Assembly (NCBI GenBank): GCA_024234215.1
Contig: JACKOQ010000003.1
Location: 321,572-385,571, forward strand
DNA from: Pseudomonadales bacterium
GTDB lineage: Bacteria; Pseudomonadota; Gammaproteobacteria; Pseudomonadales; UBA5862
Reading direction: 5' to 3'
Length of the DNA stretch: 64,000 bases
A model generated the notes under the pieces. The model did no database searches and was not told the DNA's origin. It saw nothing but the letters and a program-made list of their open reading frames with translations. Of this stretch, positions 51,313 through 59,521 are shown piece after piece (the first letter of the stretch is position 1; every line of letters begins with the position of its first letter). The translations under genes were made by a program, and so were the position numbers.

Positions 51313-52650
51313 ATGTCCTCCTCCAAAGTCGGCTTCGTCAGCCTGGGCTGTCCCAAGGCACTGGTGGATTCAGAACGGATCCTCACTCAGTTGCGGCTCG
51401 ATGGTTATCAGATCGTCAGCCACTACAGCGAAGCCGAACTGGTGGTGGTCAACACCTGCGGCTTCATCGATGCCGCCAAACAGGAGTCGCTGGAGGCGAT
51501 CGGCGAGGCCATCAGCGCCAATGGCCGGGTGATCGTCACCGGCTGCCTGGGCAAGGAGGCCGAGCAGATTCGCGCGCAGCACCCGCAGGTACTGGCCGTC
51601 ACCGGCCCCCACGCCTATGAGGCGGTGCTGAGCGCGGTGCATCAGCATCTGCCCTCGCGCACCCCTCATGACCCCTTCACCCAACTGGTGCCGCCGCAGG
51701 GCATCAAGCTGACGCCGCGCCACTATGCCTATCTGAAGATTTCCGAAGGGTGCAACCACCGTTGCAGCTTCTGCATCATCCCGGCGCTGCGGGGTGACCT
51801 GGTCAGCCGGCCGATCGGCAGTGTCATGGATGAGGCCGAACAACTGGTCAGGGCCGGCGTGCGCGAACTGCTGGTGGTCTCGCAGGACACCAGCGCCTAT
51901 GGCGTCGATCTGAAATACCGCACCGGCTTCTGGCAGGGGCGCCCCCTGCGCACCCGGCTGCTCGACCTCTGCCAGGCACTGGGCGAGCTGGGCGTCTGGG
52001 TGCGGCTGCACTATGTCTATCCTTACCCTCATGTCGACGAGATCATCCCGCTGATGGCCGAAGGGCGGATCCTGCCCTACCTCGACATTCCATTGCAGCA
52101 TGGCGTGCCACGCATTCTCAAGCTGATGAAACGGCCGGCCGCCAGCGAGAAGACCCTCGATCGCATCGCCCACTGGCGGCAAATCTGCCCGGAGCTGACG
52201 CTGCGCAGCACCTTCATCGTCGGCTTTCCGGGCGAGACCGAAGAGGAGTTCGAGGCGCTGCTCGACTTTCTCGACGCAGCACAGCTCGATCGGGTCGGCT
52301 GCTTCACCTACTCACCGGTCGAGGGCGCTGCGGCCAACCAGTTGCCCGATGCGGTGCCCGAAGAGGTGAAGCAGGCGCGTTACCACCGTTTCATGACCCA
52401 CCAGGCCAAAATCAGCGCCGAACGCCTGCGGCGCAAGGTCGGCAGCATCCAGCAGGTGCTGGTCGACGAGGTGACACCGCAAGGGGCCATCGGTCGCAGC
52501 AAGGCCGATGCACCGCAAATCGATGGCCTGGTCTATCTGCATGGCAAACGGCAACTCACGGTCGGTGAATGGGTGGAGGCCAGGATCGAACACAGTGATG
52601 AACATGACCTGTTCGGCCTGACACTGCCGCCAGCGGAACCGGGCCATTGA
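51313..52650 (+). CDS. rimO: Ribosomal protein S12 methylthiotransferase RimO
   Basis: A 445-residue radical-SAM enzyme that methylthiolates Asp89 of ribosomal protein S12. The N-terminal UPF0004 domain begins KVGFVSLGCPKALVDSE, with further cluster cysteines in VVNTCGF and VTGCLG. The radical-SAM motif is C147, C151 and C154 in CNHRCSFC. A C-terminal TRAM domain completes the protein. ATG 51313 is preferred to TTG 51310. Confidence 0.97.
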   Translation: MSSSKVGFVSLGCPKALVDSERILTQLRLDGYQIVSHYSEAELVVVNTCGFIDAAKQESLEAIGEAISANGRVIVTGCLGKEAEQIRAQHPQVLAVTGPHAYEAVLSAVHQHLPSRTPHDPFTQLVPPQGIKLTPRHYAYLKISEGCNHRCSFCIIPALRGDLVSRPIGSVMDEAEQLVRAGVRELLVVSQDTSAYGVDLKYRTGFWQGRPLRTRLLDLCQALGELGVWVRLHYVYPYPHVDEIIPLMAEGRILPYLDIPLQHGVPRILKLMKRPAASEKTLDRIAHWRQICPELTLRSTFIVGFPGETEEEFEALLDFLDAAQLDRVGCFTYSPVEGAAANQLPDAVPEEVKQARYHRFMTHQAKISAERLRRKVGSIQQVLVDEVTPQGAIGRSKADAPQIDGLVYLHGKRQLTVGEWVEARIEHSDEHDLFGLTLPPAEPGH

Positions 52651-52717
52651 TTTTTTGACATCATGCGTTTAAATATGAAGCTAACCTGCTATAAACCATC
52701 CATTTTATGGAGAAGAA

Positions 52718-53230
52718 ATGGAGCCGATCCGCTCTGTCTGCAGCACCACCGCCATCCTGATGTCACTGCTGCTGTGGCCGCTGCTGGCGACGGCCGAGCT
52801 GCTGCCGAGCGCTGATCTGGTGCTGGTCAACAAGTCGCAGCGCAAGCTCTATCTGATGCGCGAAGGGGTGATCTACCGCGAATACCGCGTCGCGCTGGGC
52901 AAGAACCCCAAGGGACACAAGCAGCGCGAAGGCGATGACCGCACGCCGGAGGGCTTCTACTGGCTCGACTGGCGCAACCCCGACAGCCAGTACTACAAGG
53001 CGATTCACGTCTCCTACCCGAACGAGAAGGACCGCACGGCCGCCAAGAACCGCAAGGTCAAGCCGGGCGGCATGATCATGATCCACGGCATGCCCAACTT
53101 CCCCTCCAAACCGGCCAAAAACTATCAGAACCGCGACTGGACCGAGGGCTGCATCGCCGTCTCCAACGAGGCGATGGAGGAGATCTGGCATGCGGTCGAG
53201 GATGACACGCCGATTCTGATCGAACCCTGA
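52718..53230 (+). CDS. L,D-transpeptidase family protein (YkuD fold)
   Basis: A 170-residue exported protein with a signal peptide (about 1-27, ending ATA). The YkuD catalytic pattern is present: H123 in MIHGMP and C145 in DWTEGCIAVSN. Such enzymes form 3-3 peptidoglycan cross-links or anchor or release lipoproteins; this short form resembles YafK/ErfK-type proteins. The DUF3108 gene follows after 14 bases on the same strand. Confidence 0.9.
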   Translation: MEPIRSVCSTTAILMSLLLWPLLATAELLPSADLVLVNKSQRKLYLMREGVIYREYRVALGKNPKGHKQREGDDRTPEGFYWLDWRNPDSQYYKAIHVSYPNEKDRTAAKNRKVKPGGMIMIHGMPNFPSKPAKNYQNRDWTEGCIAVSNEAMEEIWHAVEDDTPILIEP

Positions 53231-53244
53231 ACCGATCACGCAAG

Positions 53245-54018
53245 ATGCCTCACTCCAACCCTTCACCACTGTCGCGCGCCCTGCTGTGGATGCTGGGCAC
53301 GCTCCTGCTGCTGCCCCGCGCCGGCTGGTCGAGCTGCGAGGCGGCACGGACCGCCCTCGACACGTCGATCCGCGCCACCTACAGCACCCAGCTCTATGGC
53401 CTGCCGATCAGCAGCGAACACCGCATGGCGCCCGGCGCTGATGGCTACGAGGTGGTCAACAAGGGGCGGGTGCTCGGCTTTACCGTGCTGGAGCAGAGTC
53501 GCTTTCGCCTCAGTGCCGAAAACCGGCTCCAACCGCTTGAATACCGCTATCGCCGCGGCAGCGAGGGCGACAAGCAGAACCTCGACCTGCGCTTTGACTG
53601 GAAGAAGCACATCGTGGTCAGTCAGCGCCCCAACGACGACTGGCAGCTCCCGCTCGAACCGCTGACCCAGGATGCCCTGAGCCAGCAGGAGCAGTTGCGG
53701 CTCGACCTGATCTGCCAGGGCTCACGCTTCGACTCGGTCACCTACCCGGTGGTGCGCAACAACAAGATGCGCCATTACACCTACGTCAAGCTCGAAGAGG
53801 CGCTGCTCGACACCGCCGTGGGGCCGCTCAAGACCGTGGTGATCCGCAAGGTCGATGAGAAGGCCGAACGCGACACCAAGGTGTGGATGGCCATCGACTG
53901 GGACTACCTGCTGGTGAAGCTGCAATACCGTGAGAAGAACGGCGAACTCTATCGCCTGGAACTCGACAGCGCCGAACTGGGCGATCGTCCGGTGACGGCC
54001 TTTCAGCCGGCACCTTGA
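53245..54018 (+). CDS. DUF3108 periplasmic protein
   Basis: A 257-residue protein with a signal sequence (about residues 10-29) and a DUF3108 domain, recognised from YSTQLYGLPISSEHRM, the YRYRRGSEGDKQN strand and the final DWDYLLVKLQYREKNGE region. The family is related in fold to LolA-like lipid-binding domains; its function is unknown. It is in a probable operon with the L,D-transpeptidase. Confidence 0.82.
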   Translation: MPHSNPSPLSRALLWMLGTLLLLPRAGWSSCEAARTALDTSIRATYSTQLYGLPISSEHRMAPGADGYEVVNKGRVLGFTVLEQSRFRLSAENRLQPLEYRYRRGSEGDKQNLDLRFDWKKHIVVSQRPNDDWQLPLEPLTQDALSQQEQLRLDLICQGSRFDSVTYPVVRNNKMRHYTYVKLEEALLDTAVGPLKTVVIRKVDEKAERDTKVWMAIDWDYLLVKLQYREKNGELYRLELDSAELGDRPVTAFQPAP

Positions 54019-54286
54019 GCGTTGGCATGATCTGACGAATCGCCACATTCAGGCCCCTCCATCCATGCCGGAGCTTGCGCAGACATGACTGAGTCAGTGT
54101 CCATTTTCTTTACACTTTGGTTGTACCGCCGAGAAAAACAGCATGCCGAACAGGCTTAATATTTTGTTTTTATTATATTTTATTTGTTGGCCCTTTTTGT
54201 GCCTTTAAAAATCTGGTGCAGCAAAACCTTGGCTGCATCTGCCTCACGATTCTTATCTGTTGAATGAAGAAGGAAGGAAAATCGCA
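54019..54286 (+). promoter_or_regulatory. AT-rich upstream region of the VPLPA-CTERM gene
   Basis: This 268-base region is the most AT-rich in the window (for example 54153-54186, nearly all A and T). It includes the candidate sigma-54 site described separately and a GAAGGAAGGA ribosome-binding site before 54287. The composition suggests horizontal gain or a strongly regulated promoter. Confidence 0.5.
54187..54203 (+). promoter_or_regulatory. Candidate sigma-54 promoter of the VPLPA-CTERM gene
   Basis: TTGGCCCTTTTTGTGCC has GG and GC exactly 10 bases apart, as in -24/-12 promoters, with mismatches at the A of TGGCAC and the first T of TTGC. It lies 84 bases before the start. Sigma-54 promoters with PrsR activators are known for many PEP-CTERM genes, which supports the call. 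Confidence 0.35.
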
Positions 54287-54916
54287 ATGAAAAAATCCTT
54301 TACGAAAAAATCACTGGCAGCGGGAACGCTCCTGGCAACCCTCTCTCTGGGCGCAAACGCCACCATAGCAATCAACGTCTTTAACGAGCCTCCCGACTTT
54401 CCGGGCGGTGTCAGTTTTTCACCTTTTGCCGCCTCGCTCGGCGTGCTGCCGGACGGCGTGAGCACGGTTTTAGGGTCACTGGCAGGGAATTGCCAAGTCG
54501 GCGACTGCAACAATGACCCCAATGGTGACACCCAGGACAGCGTGCTCTTCACGGTCGGTCCAAATGCCAGACTGAACAGCATCTTCATCACCACCTCGGT
54601 CGCCGAGGCGCCAAACGGATTCGGCGCCAGCTTTTCTTTGCAGGCCGCAGGTCAGCCTCCGGTCTCCGTCGCCTTCACCCCATACCTTCCGCTGGGCTCC
54701 ACCTCCGCAAATCAGCTCTCTTCACTGCTCGGTCCCGGCGTCTACGCGCTCTCGATATACGGGCAGGGTGCATCGGCCGCTGGTGCATATGACATGGATT
54801 ACACAGTCGAGTTGAATGTCTCCGCGGTGCCGGTTCCGGCAGCAGCCTGGCTGTTGGGTTCAGGAGTGGCCGGCCTCATCGCGCTGAACAAGCGCCGCAG
54901 CGCCAAGAACGGCTGA
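54287..54916 (+). CDS. VPLPA-CTERM exosortase-sorted surface protein
   Basis: A 209-residue exported protein. The signal peptide spans residues 1-24 (ending ANA). The body is beta-rich and low in charge, with no recognised domain and a pair of cysteines (NCQVGDC). The C-terminus (181-209) is a sorting signal: VPVPAAAWLLGSG, a hydrophobic helix and the basic NKRR end. Such proteins are cut and anchored or secreted by exosortase. No exosortase or polysaccharide genes are in the window. ATG 54287 follows a strong ribosome-binding site. Confidence 0.85.
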   Translation: MKKSFTKKSLAAGTLLATLSLGANATIAINVFNEPPDFPGGVSFSPFAASLGVLPDGVSTVLGSLAGNCQVGDCNNDPNGDTQDSVLFTVGPNARLNSIFITTSVAEAPNGFGASFSLQAAGQPPVSVAFTPYLPLGSTSANQLSSLLGPGVYALSIYGQGASAAGAYDMDYTVELNVSAVPVPAAAWLLGSGVAGLIALNKRRSAKNG

Positions 54917-54925
54917 CACAGCGTT

Positions 54926-54959
54926 TTGCCAGGGAGCGCGCACTTGCGCTCCCTGGCAA
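54926..54959. terminator. Perfect 14-base-pair hairpin after the VPLPA-CTERM gene
   Basis: TTGCCAGGGAGCGC (54926-54939) and GCGCTCCCTGGCAA (54946-54959) form a perfect stem with a 6-base loop, 10 bases after the stop codon. There is no T run behind it, so it may stabilise the mRNA 3' end or act as a terminator with help from Rho. Confidence 0.6.
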
Positions 54960-54991
54960 TCTCCAGTGCCAGGTACCCACTGCGCAGCCCC

Positions 54992-55075
54992 CAGCGGGCT
55001 GATGCTCTGCCGCCCACCGACCGCGCAGATCAAGAGAGATCGAGGCAGTGATCACCGGTCGGATAGAGAACAGGA
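54992..55075 (+). pseudogene. Relic of a mazF-like toxin gene
   Basis: This stretch is clearly related to the centre of the intact mazF 600 bases downstream. The relic reads SGLMLCRPPTAQIK where the intact gene reads SGLMLCCPLTTQIK. Nucleotide identity then continues with a small deletion through TCGAGG and GATCACCGGTC. Flanking parts of the gene are missing, so it is a decayed partial copy. Confidence 0.7.
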
Positions 55076-55224
55076 TACCTGCCACACGCCTCCCCTCTGC
55101 TGTCCCGCTTGGCTGACATCGGAAAACCACGGCCCCACTCCCCATCCAATCTGTCGACACTGTTGCAGCCCGGCGGCCGCTTGGGCTAGAGTATCTACAT
55201 TGACGATACAAAGAAGAGTGGACC

Positions 55225-55467
55225 ATGCAACTGCTGATCAAGAAATGGGGCAACAGCGCGTCGGTGCGCATCCCAGCTGCGATCATGGAGGCTGCCCATC
55301 TGCACATCGACGATGCCGTCGATGTGCGCGAGGAGGATGGCCGCATCGTCATCGAACCGATCCGGCCCAAACGGTACGCATTGACCGAGCTGCTCGCCGG
55401 CATCACGCCGCACAACCTGCATGGTGAAGCCGACTTCGGGCCAGCCATCGGCCGGGAAAGCGGCTGA
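55225..55467 (+). CDS. mazE: MazE-type antitoxin (AbrB fold)
   Basis: An 80-residue antitoxin. The N-terminal swapped-hairpin AbrB/MazE domain (LLIKKWGNSASVRIPAAIM) binds DNA, and the acidic C-terminus should neutralise the toxin. The stop overlaps the mazF ATG by one base. As usual, the MazE-MazF complex probably represses this promoter. Confidence 0.93.
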   Translation: MQLLIKKWGNSASVRIPAAIMEAAHLHIDDAVDVREEDGRIVIEPIRPKRYALTELLAGITPHNLHGEADFGPAIGRESG

Positions 55468-55805
55468 TGGCGGCACCCTACGTGCCCGACGCCGGCGACA
55501 TCGTCTGGCTGCAATTCAACCCGCAGGCCGGACATGAGCAGGCCGGTCACCGCCCCGCACTGGTGCTCAGTCCAGTGGCTTACAACCACAAGAGCGGACT
55601 GATGCTCTGCTGTCCGCTGACCACGCAGATCAAGGGTTATCCCTTCGAGGTGATGATCGCCGGTCAGGTGGCGAGCGCGGCACTGGCTGATCAGGTCAAA
55701 AGCCTGGATTGGAGCGCGCGCAAGGCGGTGCCAAAAGGCATGGCCACGGCCGCCGAACTGGCCGAAGTGCGTGCCAAATTGCTGGCATTGCTTGCACCGG
55801 TCTGA
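55467..55805 (+). CDS. mazF: MazF/PemK-type endoribonuclease toxin
   Basis: A 112-residue mRNA interferase. Conserved parts are GDIVWLQFNPQAGHEQAGHRPALVLS (with the RP-x-L-V motif), CPLTTQIKGYPFEV and QVKSLDW. It cleaves single-stranded RNA at short sequences and arrests growth when MazE is lost. It resembles ChpB more than MazF of E. coli in the QAGHEQAGHRP segment. Confidence 0.94.
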   Translation: MAAPYVPDAGDIVWLQFNPQAGHEQAGHRPALVLSPVAYNHKSGLMLCCPLTTQIKGYPFEVMIAGQVASAALADQVKSLDWSARKAVPKGMATAAELAEVRAKLLALLAPV

Positions 55806-55937
55806 GCCGTCGGCCGGGTTTGCCGGCAATCGGGTGGCCCACGCGGTGAAAAACCGCCACCAATTCCCATCAGCCTGACCGAGGCTGCACGATCTGCCCT
55901 ATCATGACGGGCCTGCGACTCCACCGGCAGCCTGCCC

Positions 55938-57071
55938 ATGATCCGCCCCGCCCGCCTCAGCGACCTGACCGCCCTGCTGGCGATCGAGAACCGCTGTTTT
56001 CAGACCGACCGGCTGTCGCGGCGCAACTTCCGCTATCTGCTGACCCAGGCCAAGGCCGCCACGCTGCTGCTGGAGGCAGACGGCGCGGTGCAGGGTTACG
56101 TGATGCTGCTGTTCAATCAGGGCACCTCGCTGGCCCGCCTCTACTCGGTGGCGGTCGATCCCGCTCTGCGCGGCCAGGGCGCTGGCCGGCAACTGATCGA
56201 GGCGGCCGAAGCGTGCGCGCTGGCGCATGAGTGCCTCACGCTGCGGCTCGAGGTGCGGGCCGACAACCCGCCGGCCATTGCACTCTATCGGCGGCTTGGC
56301 TACCACCAGTTCGGCATCTACGAGGATTATTACGACGACCATGCGCGGGCGTTGCGCTTCGAAAAGCGGCTGGCGCCCGAGCTCAACGTGGAATTGGCCG
56401 CCGTGCCCTACTACCGGCAGACGCTCGATTTCACCTGCGGTCCGTCGGCGCTGATGATGGCGATGAAGACACTGCAGCCCGAACTGCCGCTCGACCGCCG
56501 GCTCGAACTCAATCTGTGGCGCGAGTCGACCACCATCTTCATGACCTCGGGGCATGGCGGCTGCTCGCCCTATGGCTTGGCACTGGCGGCCCACCACCGC
56601 GGTTTCGATGTCGAGATCCATGTCAAGGATGATGCCGCGCTGTTCGTCGATTCGGTGCGCGATCCGGAGAAAAAGGCGGTGATCCGCCTGGTGCAGGAGG
56701 CCTTCATCGCCGAGCTGAGCCAGTTGCCGATCCCGATCCACTACGGTGTCGTCACCATCGAGGAGCTGGAAGCGGCGCGGCGACGCGGCGGGGTGCCGGT
56801 GGTGCTGATCAGCTCCTACCGCATCTATGGCGAGAAGTTTCCGCACTGGGTGGTGGTGACCGGCTTCGATGAGCGCTGCATCTATGTCCATGATCCCTAT
56901 CTGGATGAAAATTCCGACAGGGTCATCATGGACTGCATCAACATGCCGATCCTGCGCCGCGACTTCGCCCGCATGAACCGCTACGGCAAGGCGGCGCAGA
57001 TGGCGGCGCTGGTGGTCTATCCGCGACCGCATGGCGGCGCGATCGAAGGCAAACCATCAGCCACACCGTGA
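55938..57071 (+). CDS. GNAT acetyltransferase-C39 peptidase fusion
   Basis: A 377-residue two-domain protein. Residues 1-145 form a GNAT acyltransferase with the acetyl-CoA loop RGQGAGR near 78-84. Residues 155-360 form a papain-like C39 peptidase with C167 in DFTCGPSALMMAM, H303 in FPHWVVVTGF and D319 in HDPY. It sits 21 bases before a RimK-like ATP-grasp ligase. Aravind and colleagues predicted such GNAT-peptidase-ATP-grasp sets to synthesise and process peptides or peptide tags. No transporter is attached. The product is unknown. Confidence 0.88.
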   Translation: MIRPARLSDLTALLAIENRCFQTDRLSRRNFRYLLTQAKAATLLLEADGAVQGYVMLLFNQGTSLARLYSVAVDPALRGQGAGRQLIEAAEACALAHECLTLRLEVRADNPPAIALYRRLGYHQFGIYEDYYDDHARALRFEKRLAPELNVELAAVPYYRQTLDFTCGPSALMMAMKTLQPELPLDRRLELNLWRESTTIFMTSGHGGCSPYGLALAAHHRGFDVEIHVKDDAALFVDSVRDPEKKAVIRLVQEAFIAELSQLPIPIHYGVVTIEELEAARRRGGVPVVLISSYRIYGEKFPHWVVVTGFDERCIYVHDPYLDENSDRVIMDCINMPILRRDFARMNRYGKAAQMAALVVYPRPHGGAIEGKPSATP

Positions 57072-57092
57072 CGACCCATTTTCGAGGTGACG

Positions 57093-58562
57093 ATGTCCCG
57101 CGCGATCATTCTGGTTGAAGAGTTGGAGGATTGGCCCGCCACCTTTCCCGCCGTGGAGCTGGTGCGGGCGCGCGACTACCTTGCCAGCAGCGCCCTGCAG
57201 GAGACGCGCGCGCTGCGGGTGATCAACCTCTGCCGCGGCTACCACTACCTGACGCTGGGCTACTACTGCTCGCTGCTGGGCGAGGCGCGCCGGCACCGGC
57301 TGCTGCCCTCGGTGCGCACGCTGGCCGACCTCGACCGCAAGAACCTCTACGAGCTGGTCACCCTGGAGCTGAACCAGGAGATGCTGCGTCCGGCGATGGA
57401 GAGTGCCGCGGCCGAGGAGCTGTCGTTCAACATCTACTTCGGCAAGAGCGAGCGCCCCGGCTTCACCTGGCTGGCGCGCGCGCTCTATGAGGCCTTTCCG
57501 GCACCGATCCTGCGGGTCAATCTGCATCTGGGCGAAAAGTCGGAGGTGCGCGCCATCGAGGCCGGTGCGCTGCATGAGCTCGATGACGCGCAGCAGCGGC
57601 TCTTTCTCGCCGCACTCGAGGCGCTGCTCAACCGCGGCTGGCGGCGACCGCGCGCCCGGCGCCACTTCCGCTACGACATGGCGATTCTGCACGACCCGGC
57701 CGAGAAGCTGGCCCCCTCCAACCCGCGCGCGCTGGCGCGGATGATTCGTGCCGGACGGCGGCTCGGCATCAATGTCGAACTGGTCACCCACCGCGACTAT
57801 GACCGGCTGGCCGAATATGACGCGCTCTTCATCCGCGAGACCACCCACATCGATCACCACACCTACCAGTTCGCCCGCAAGGCGGAGCGTGAAGGCATGG
57901 TGGTGATCGATGACTCCGACTCGATCGTGCGCTGCACCAACAAGGTCTATCTGGCCGAGCTGATCGATGCCCATGAACTGGCCGCGCCCACCACCGTGAT
58001 CATCAACCGCGACGAGATCGACCGGGTCGAGCAGCAGCTCGACTACCCGATGGTGCTGAAGATTCCCGATGGCTCCTTCTCGCGCGGCGTGCACAAGGTG
58101 CAGAACCGGACCGAGCTGCATCAGGTGGCCGCGCAGCTCTTCGCCAGCAGTGACCTGATTCTGGCCCAGGCGTTCGTCTACACCGAGTTTGACTGGCGCA
58201 TCGGCGTGCTCAACCGCAAGCCGCTGTTCGCCTGCCAGTACTTCATGTCGAAACACCACTGGCAGATCGTCAAGCATGAGGGCGAGGGCCGTTTCAAGGT
58301 CGGCAACCACCGCGCGGTGCCGGTCGCGGAGGTGCCCGAAGCGGTGATCCAGCTCGCGCTGAAGGCAGCCAATCTGATCGGCAATGGCCTCTATGGCGTC
58401 GACATCAAGCAGAGCGGCAATCGCCTCTATCTGATCGAGATCAACGACAACCCCAACCTCGATGCCGGCGTCGAGGATCAGATTCTGGGCATGGCGCTCT
58501 ATCAGCAGTTGATGCAGGAGTTCCTGCGCCGGCTGGAGTTGCGGCGCAACGGCCGGCCCTAG
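57093..58562 (+). CDS. RimK-like ATP-grasp ligase
   Basis: A 489-residue protein. The first 190 residues are a family-specific N-terminal domain (LNQEMLRPAMESA and the FNIYFGKSERP segment). A RimK-type ATP-grasp domain follows, with MVLKIPDGSFSRG as the ATP-binding strand, EFDWRIGVLNRKPLF and the metal site LIEINDNPNLDAG near 445-457. It should join a carboxylate to an amine, forming peptide-like bonds. ATG 57093 has a GAGGTGA ribosome-binding site; GTG 57087 is in frame. Coupled with the GNAT-C39 gene. It is not RimK itself, which is about 300 residues. Confidence 0.9.
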   Translation: MSRAIILVEELEDWPATFPAVELVRARDYLASSALQETRALRVINLCRGYHYLTLGYYCSLLGEARRHRLLPSVRTLADLDRKNLYELVTLELNQEMLRPAMESAAAEELSFNIYFGKSERPGFTWLARALYEAFPAPILRVNLHLGEKSEVRAIEAGALHELDDAQQRLFLAALEALLNRGWRRPRARRHFRYDMAILHDPAEKLAPSNPRALARMIRAGRRLGINVELVTHRDYDRLAEYDALFIRETTHIDHHTYQFARKAEREGMVVIDDSDSIVRCTNKVYLAELIDAHELAAPTTVIINRDEIDRVEQQLDYPMVLKIPDGSFSRGVHKVQNRTELHQVAAQLFASSDLILAQAFVYTEFDWRIGVLNRKPLFACQYFMSKHHWQIVKHEGEGRFKVGNHRAVPVAEVPEAVIQLALKAANLIGNGLYGVDIKQSGNRLYLIEINDNPNLDAGVEDQILGMALYQQLMQEFLRRLELRRNGRP

Positions 58563-58572
58563 GGCACGCCGT

Positions 58573-59250
58573 TCAACCCGTGCGCATCTCGGCAAGCCGC
58601 CGCAGCGTCAGCCCCTGCGAAAACTCCTGACTGCGCTCGATGTGGCTCTGCAACAGCGCGAGTGCCTCGTCGAGCCGGCCGTCGAGCAGGCACTGGCAGA
58701 GGGCGTGGTGCTCCCGGTAGGTGGCCTCGATGCGCCCGACATCGGTGAAATCGAGCCGGCGGATGATGTGGATGTGCTCGTTGATCTCGCGCAGCTTCTG
58801 CACCAGCACCCGGTTGCCGCAGCCGGTGGCCAGCGCCAGATGGAAGGACTCATCGCGCAGCGCCATCGTCTCCACGTCGATCACATCGGTCGGGATCTGG
58901 CTCGGCGCCCACTCGGCAGCCAGATCGAGCAGCGCCTGGCGCGGCATCCGCTCGATCACCAGTTGCAGCATCAGCCGCTCCAGCGCCATGCGCACCTGGT
59001 AGTAGTCGTTGATCTCGTCGATGTCGAGTTCCCGGACAAAACAGCCCTGCTTCGGCCGCACCGTCATCAACCGCTCCATCTCCAGCCGCTGCACCGCTTC
59101 ACGGATCGGCGTGCGGCTGACGCCAAAGCGCTCGCTCAGCTCGCCCTCGGTCAGCCGGGTGCCGGGGTAGAACTCGAAGTTGAGGATCATCTCTTTCAAT
59201 CGACGATGGATGGCGTCGGCATTCTGCGGGTTTCTGCGCTTGCTGGACAT
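58573..59250 (-). CDS. GntR-family (FCD) transcription regulator
   Basis: A 225-residue regulator. An N-terminal winged helix (LTEGELSERFGVSRTPIREAVQRLE) is followed by an all-helical FCD ligand domain with conserved Asp and His residues (RMALERLML, RDESFHLALA and HIIRRLD). ATG 59250 (MSSKRRN) was chosen; the frame is open further upstream. It is divergent from the Tsx-like gene and probably controls the nitrogen cluster at the window end. Confidence 0.9.
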   Translation of the reverse strand: MSSKRRNPQNADAIHRRLKEMILNFEFYPGTRLTEGELSERFGVSRTPIREAVQRLEMERLMTVRPKQGCFVRELDIDEINDYYQVRMALERLMLQLVIERMPRQALLDLAAEWAPSQIPTDVIDVETMALRDESFHLALATGCGNRVLVQKLREINEHIHIIRRLDFTDVGRIEATYREHHALCQCLLDGRLDEALALLQSHIERSQEFSQGLTLRRLAEMRTG

Positions 59251-59521
59251 CACACTACCGTAAGTTGTGAATCTGGCGCTCCGGCCTGGAAATGTCTGGC
59301 TGGTGTTCTGCACTTTTGTAGTTCATCACACCGGAACATGTCCAGCCTTGGGGCAGATTCTTTTTGGAATCATCGGCAGAACAACAGAAACTGACTCCTA
59401 TCGTTTTGATTTTAATCAATATTTATCTAACTCTAGACACTTGCAACAAACTGGCACGCTTTGCGCATCAAATGTATACAACAATAAATTCATTGTTGTT
59501 TGCAACACGCCGGAGAGATAC
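59251..59521. promoter_or_regulatory. Control region between GntR and the Tsx-like gene
   Basis: A 271-base divergent region, AT-rich from 59400 to 59500. It contains the palindrome TGTATACA (59473-59480) in the context AATGTATACAAC, the kind of site FCD-type GntR proteins bind. A TGGCACG box (59452-59458) has no correctly spaced -12 element. Confidence 0.5.

Noticed and set aside
59451..59475. TGGCACG box upstream of the Tsx-like gene as a sigma-54 promoter
   Set aside because: The following TTTGC is only 8 bases after GG; at the correct 10-base distance the -12 reads GCGC. Spacing is strict for sigma-54.
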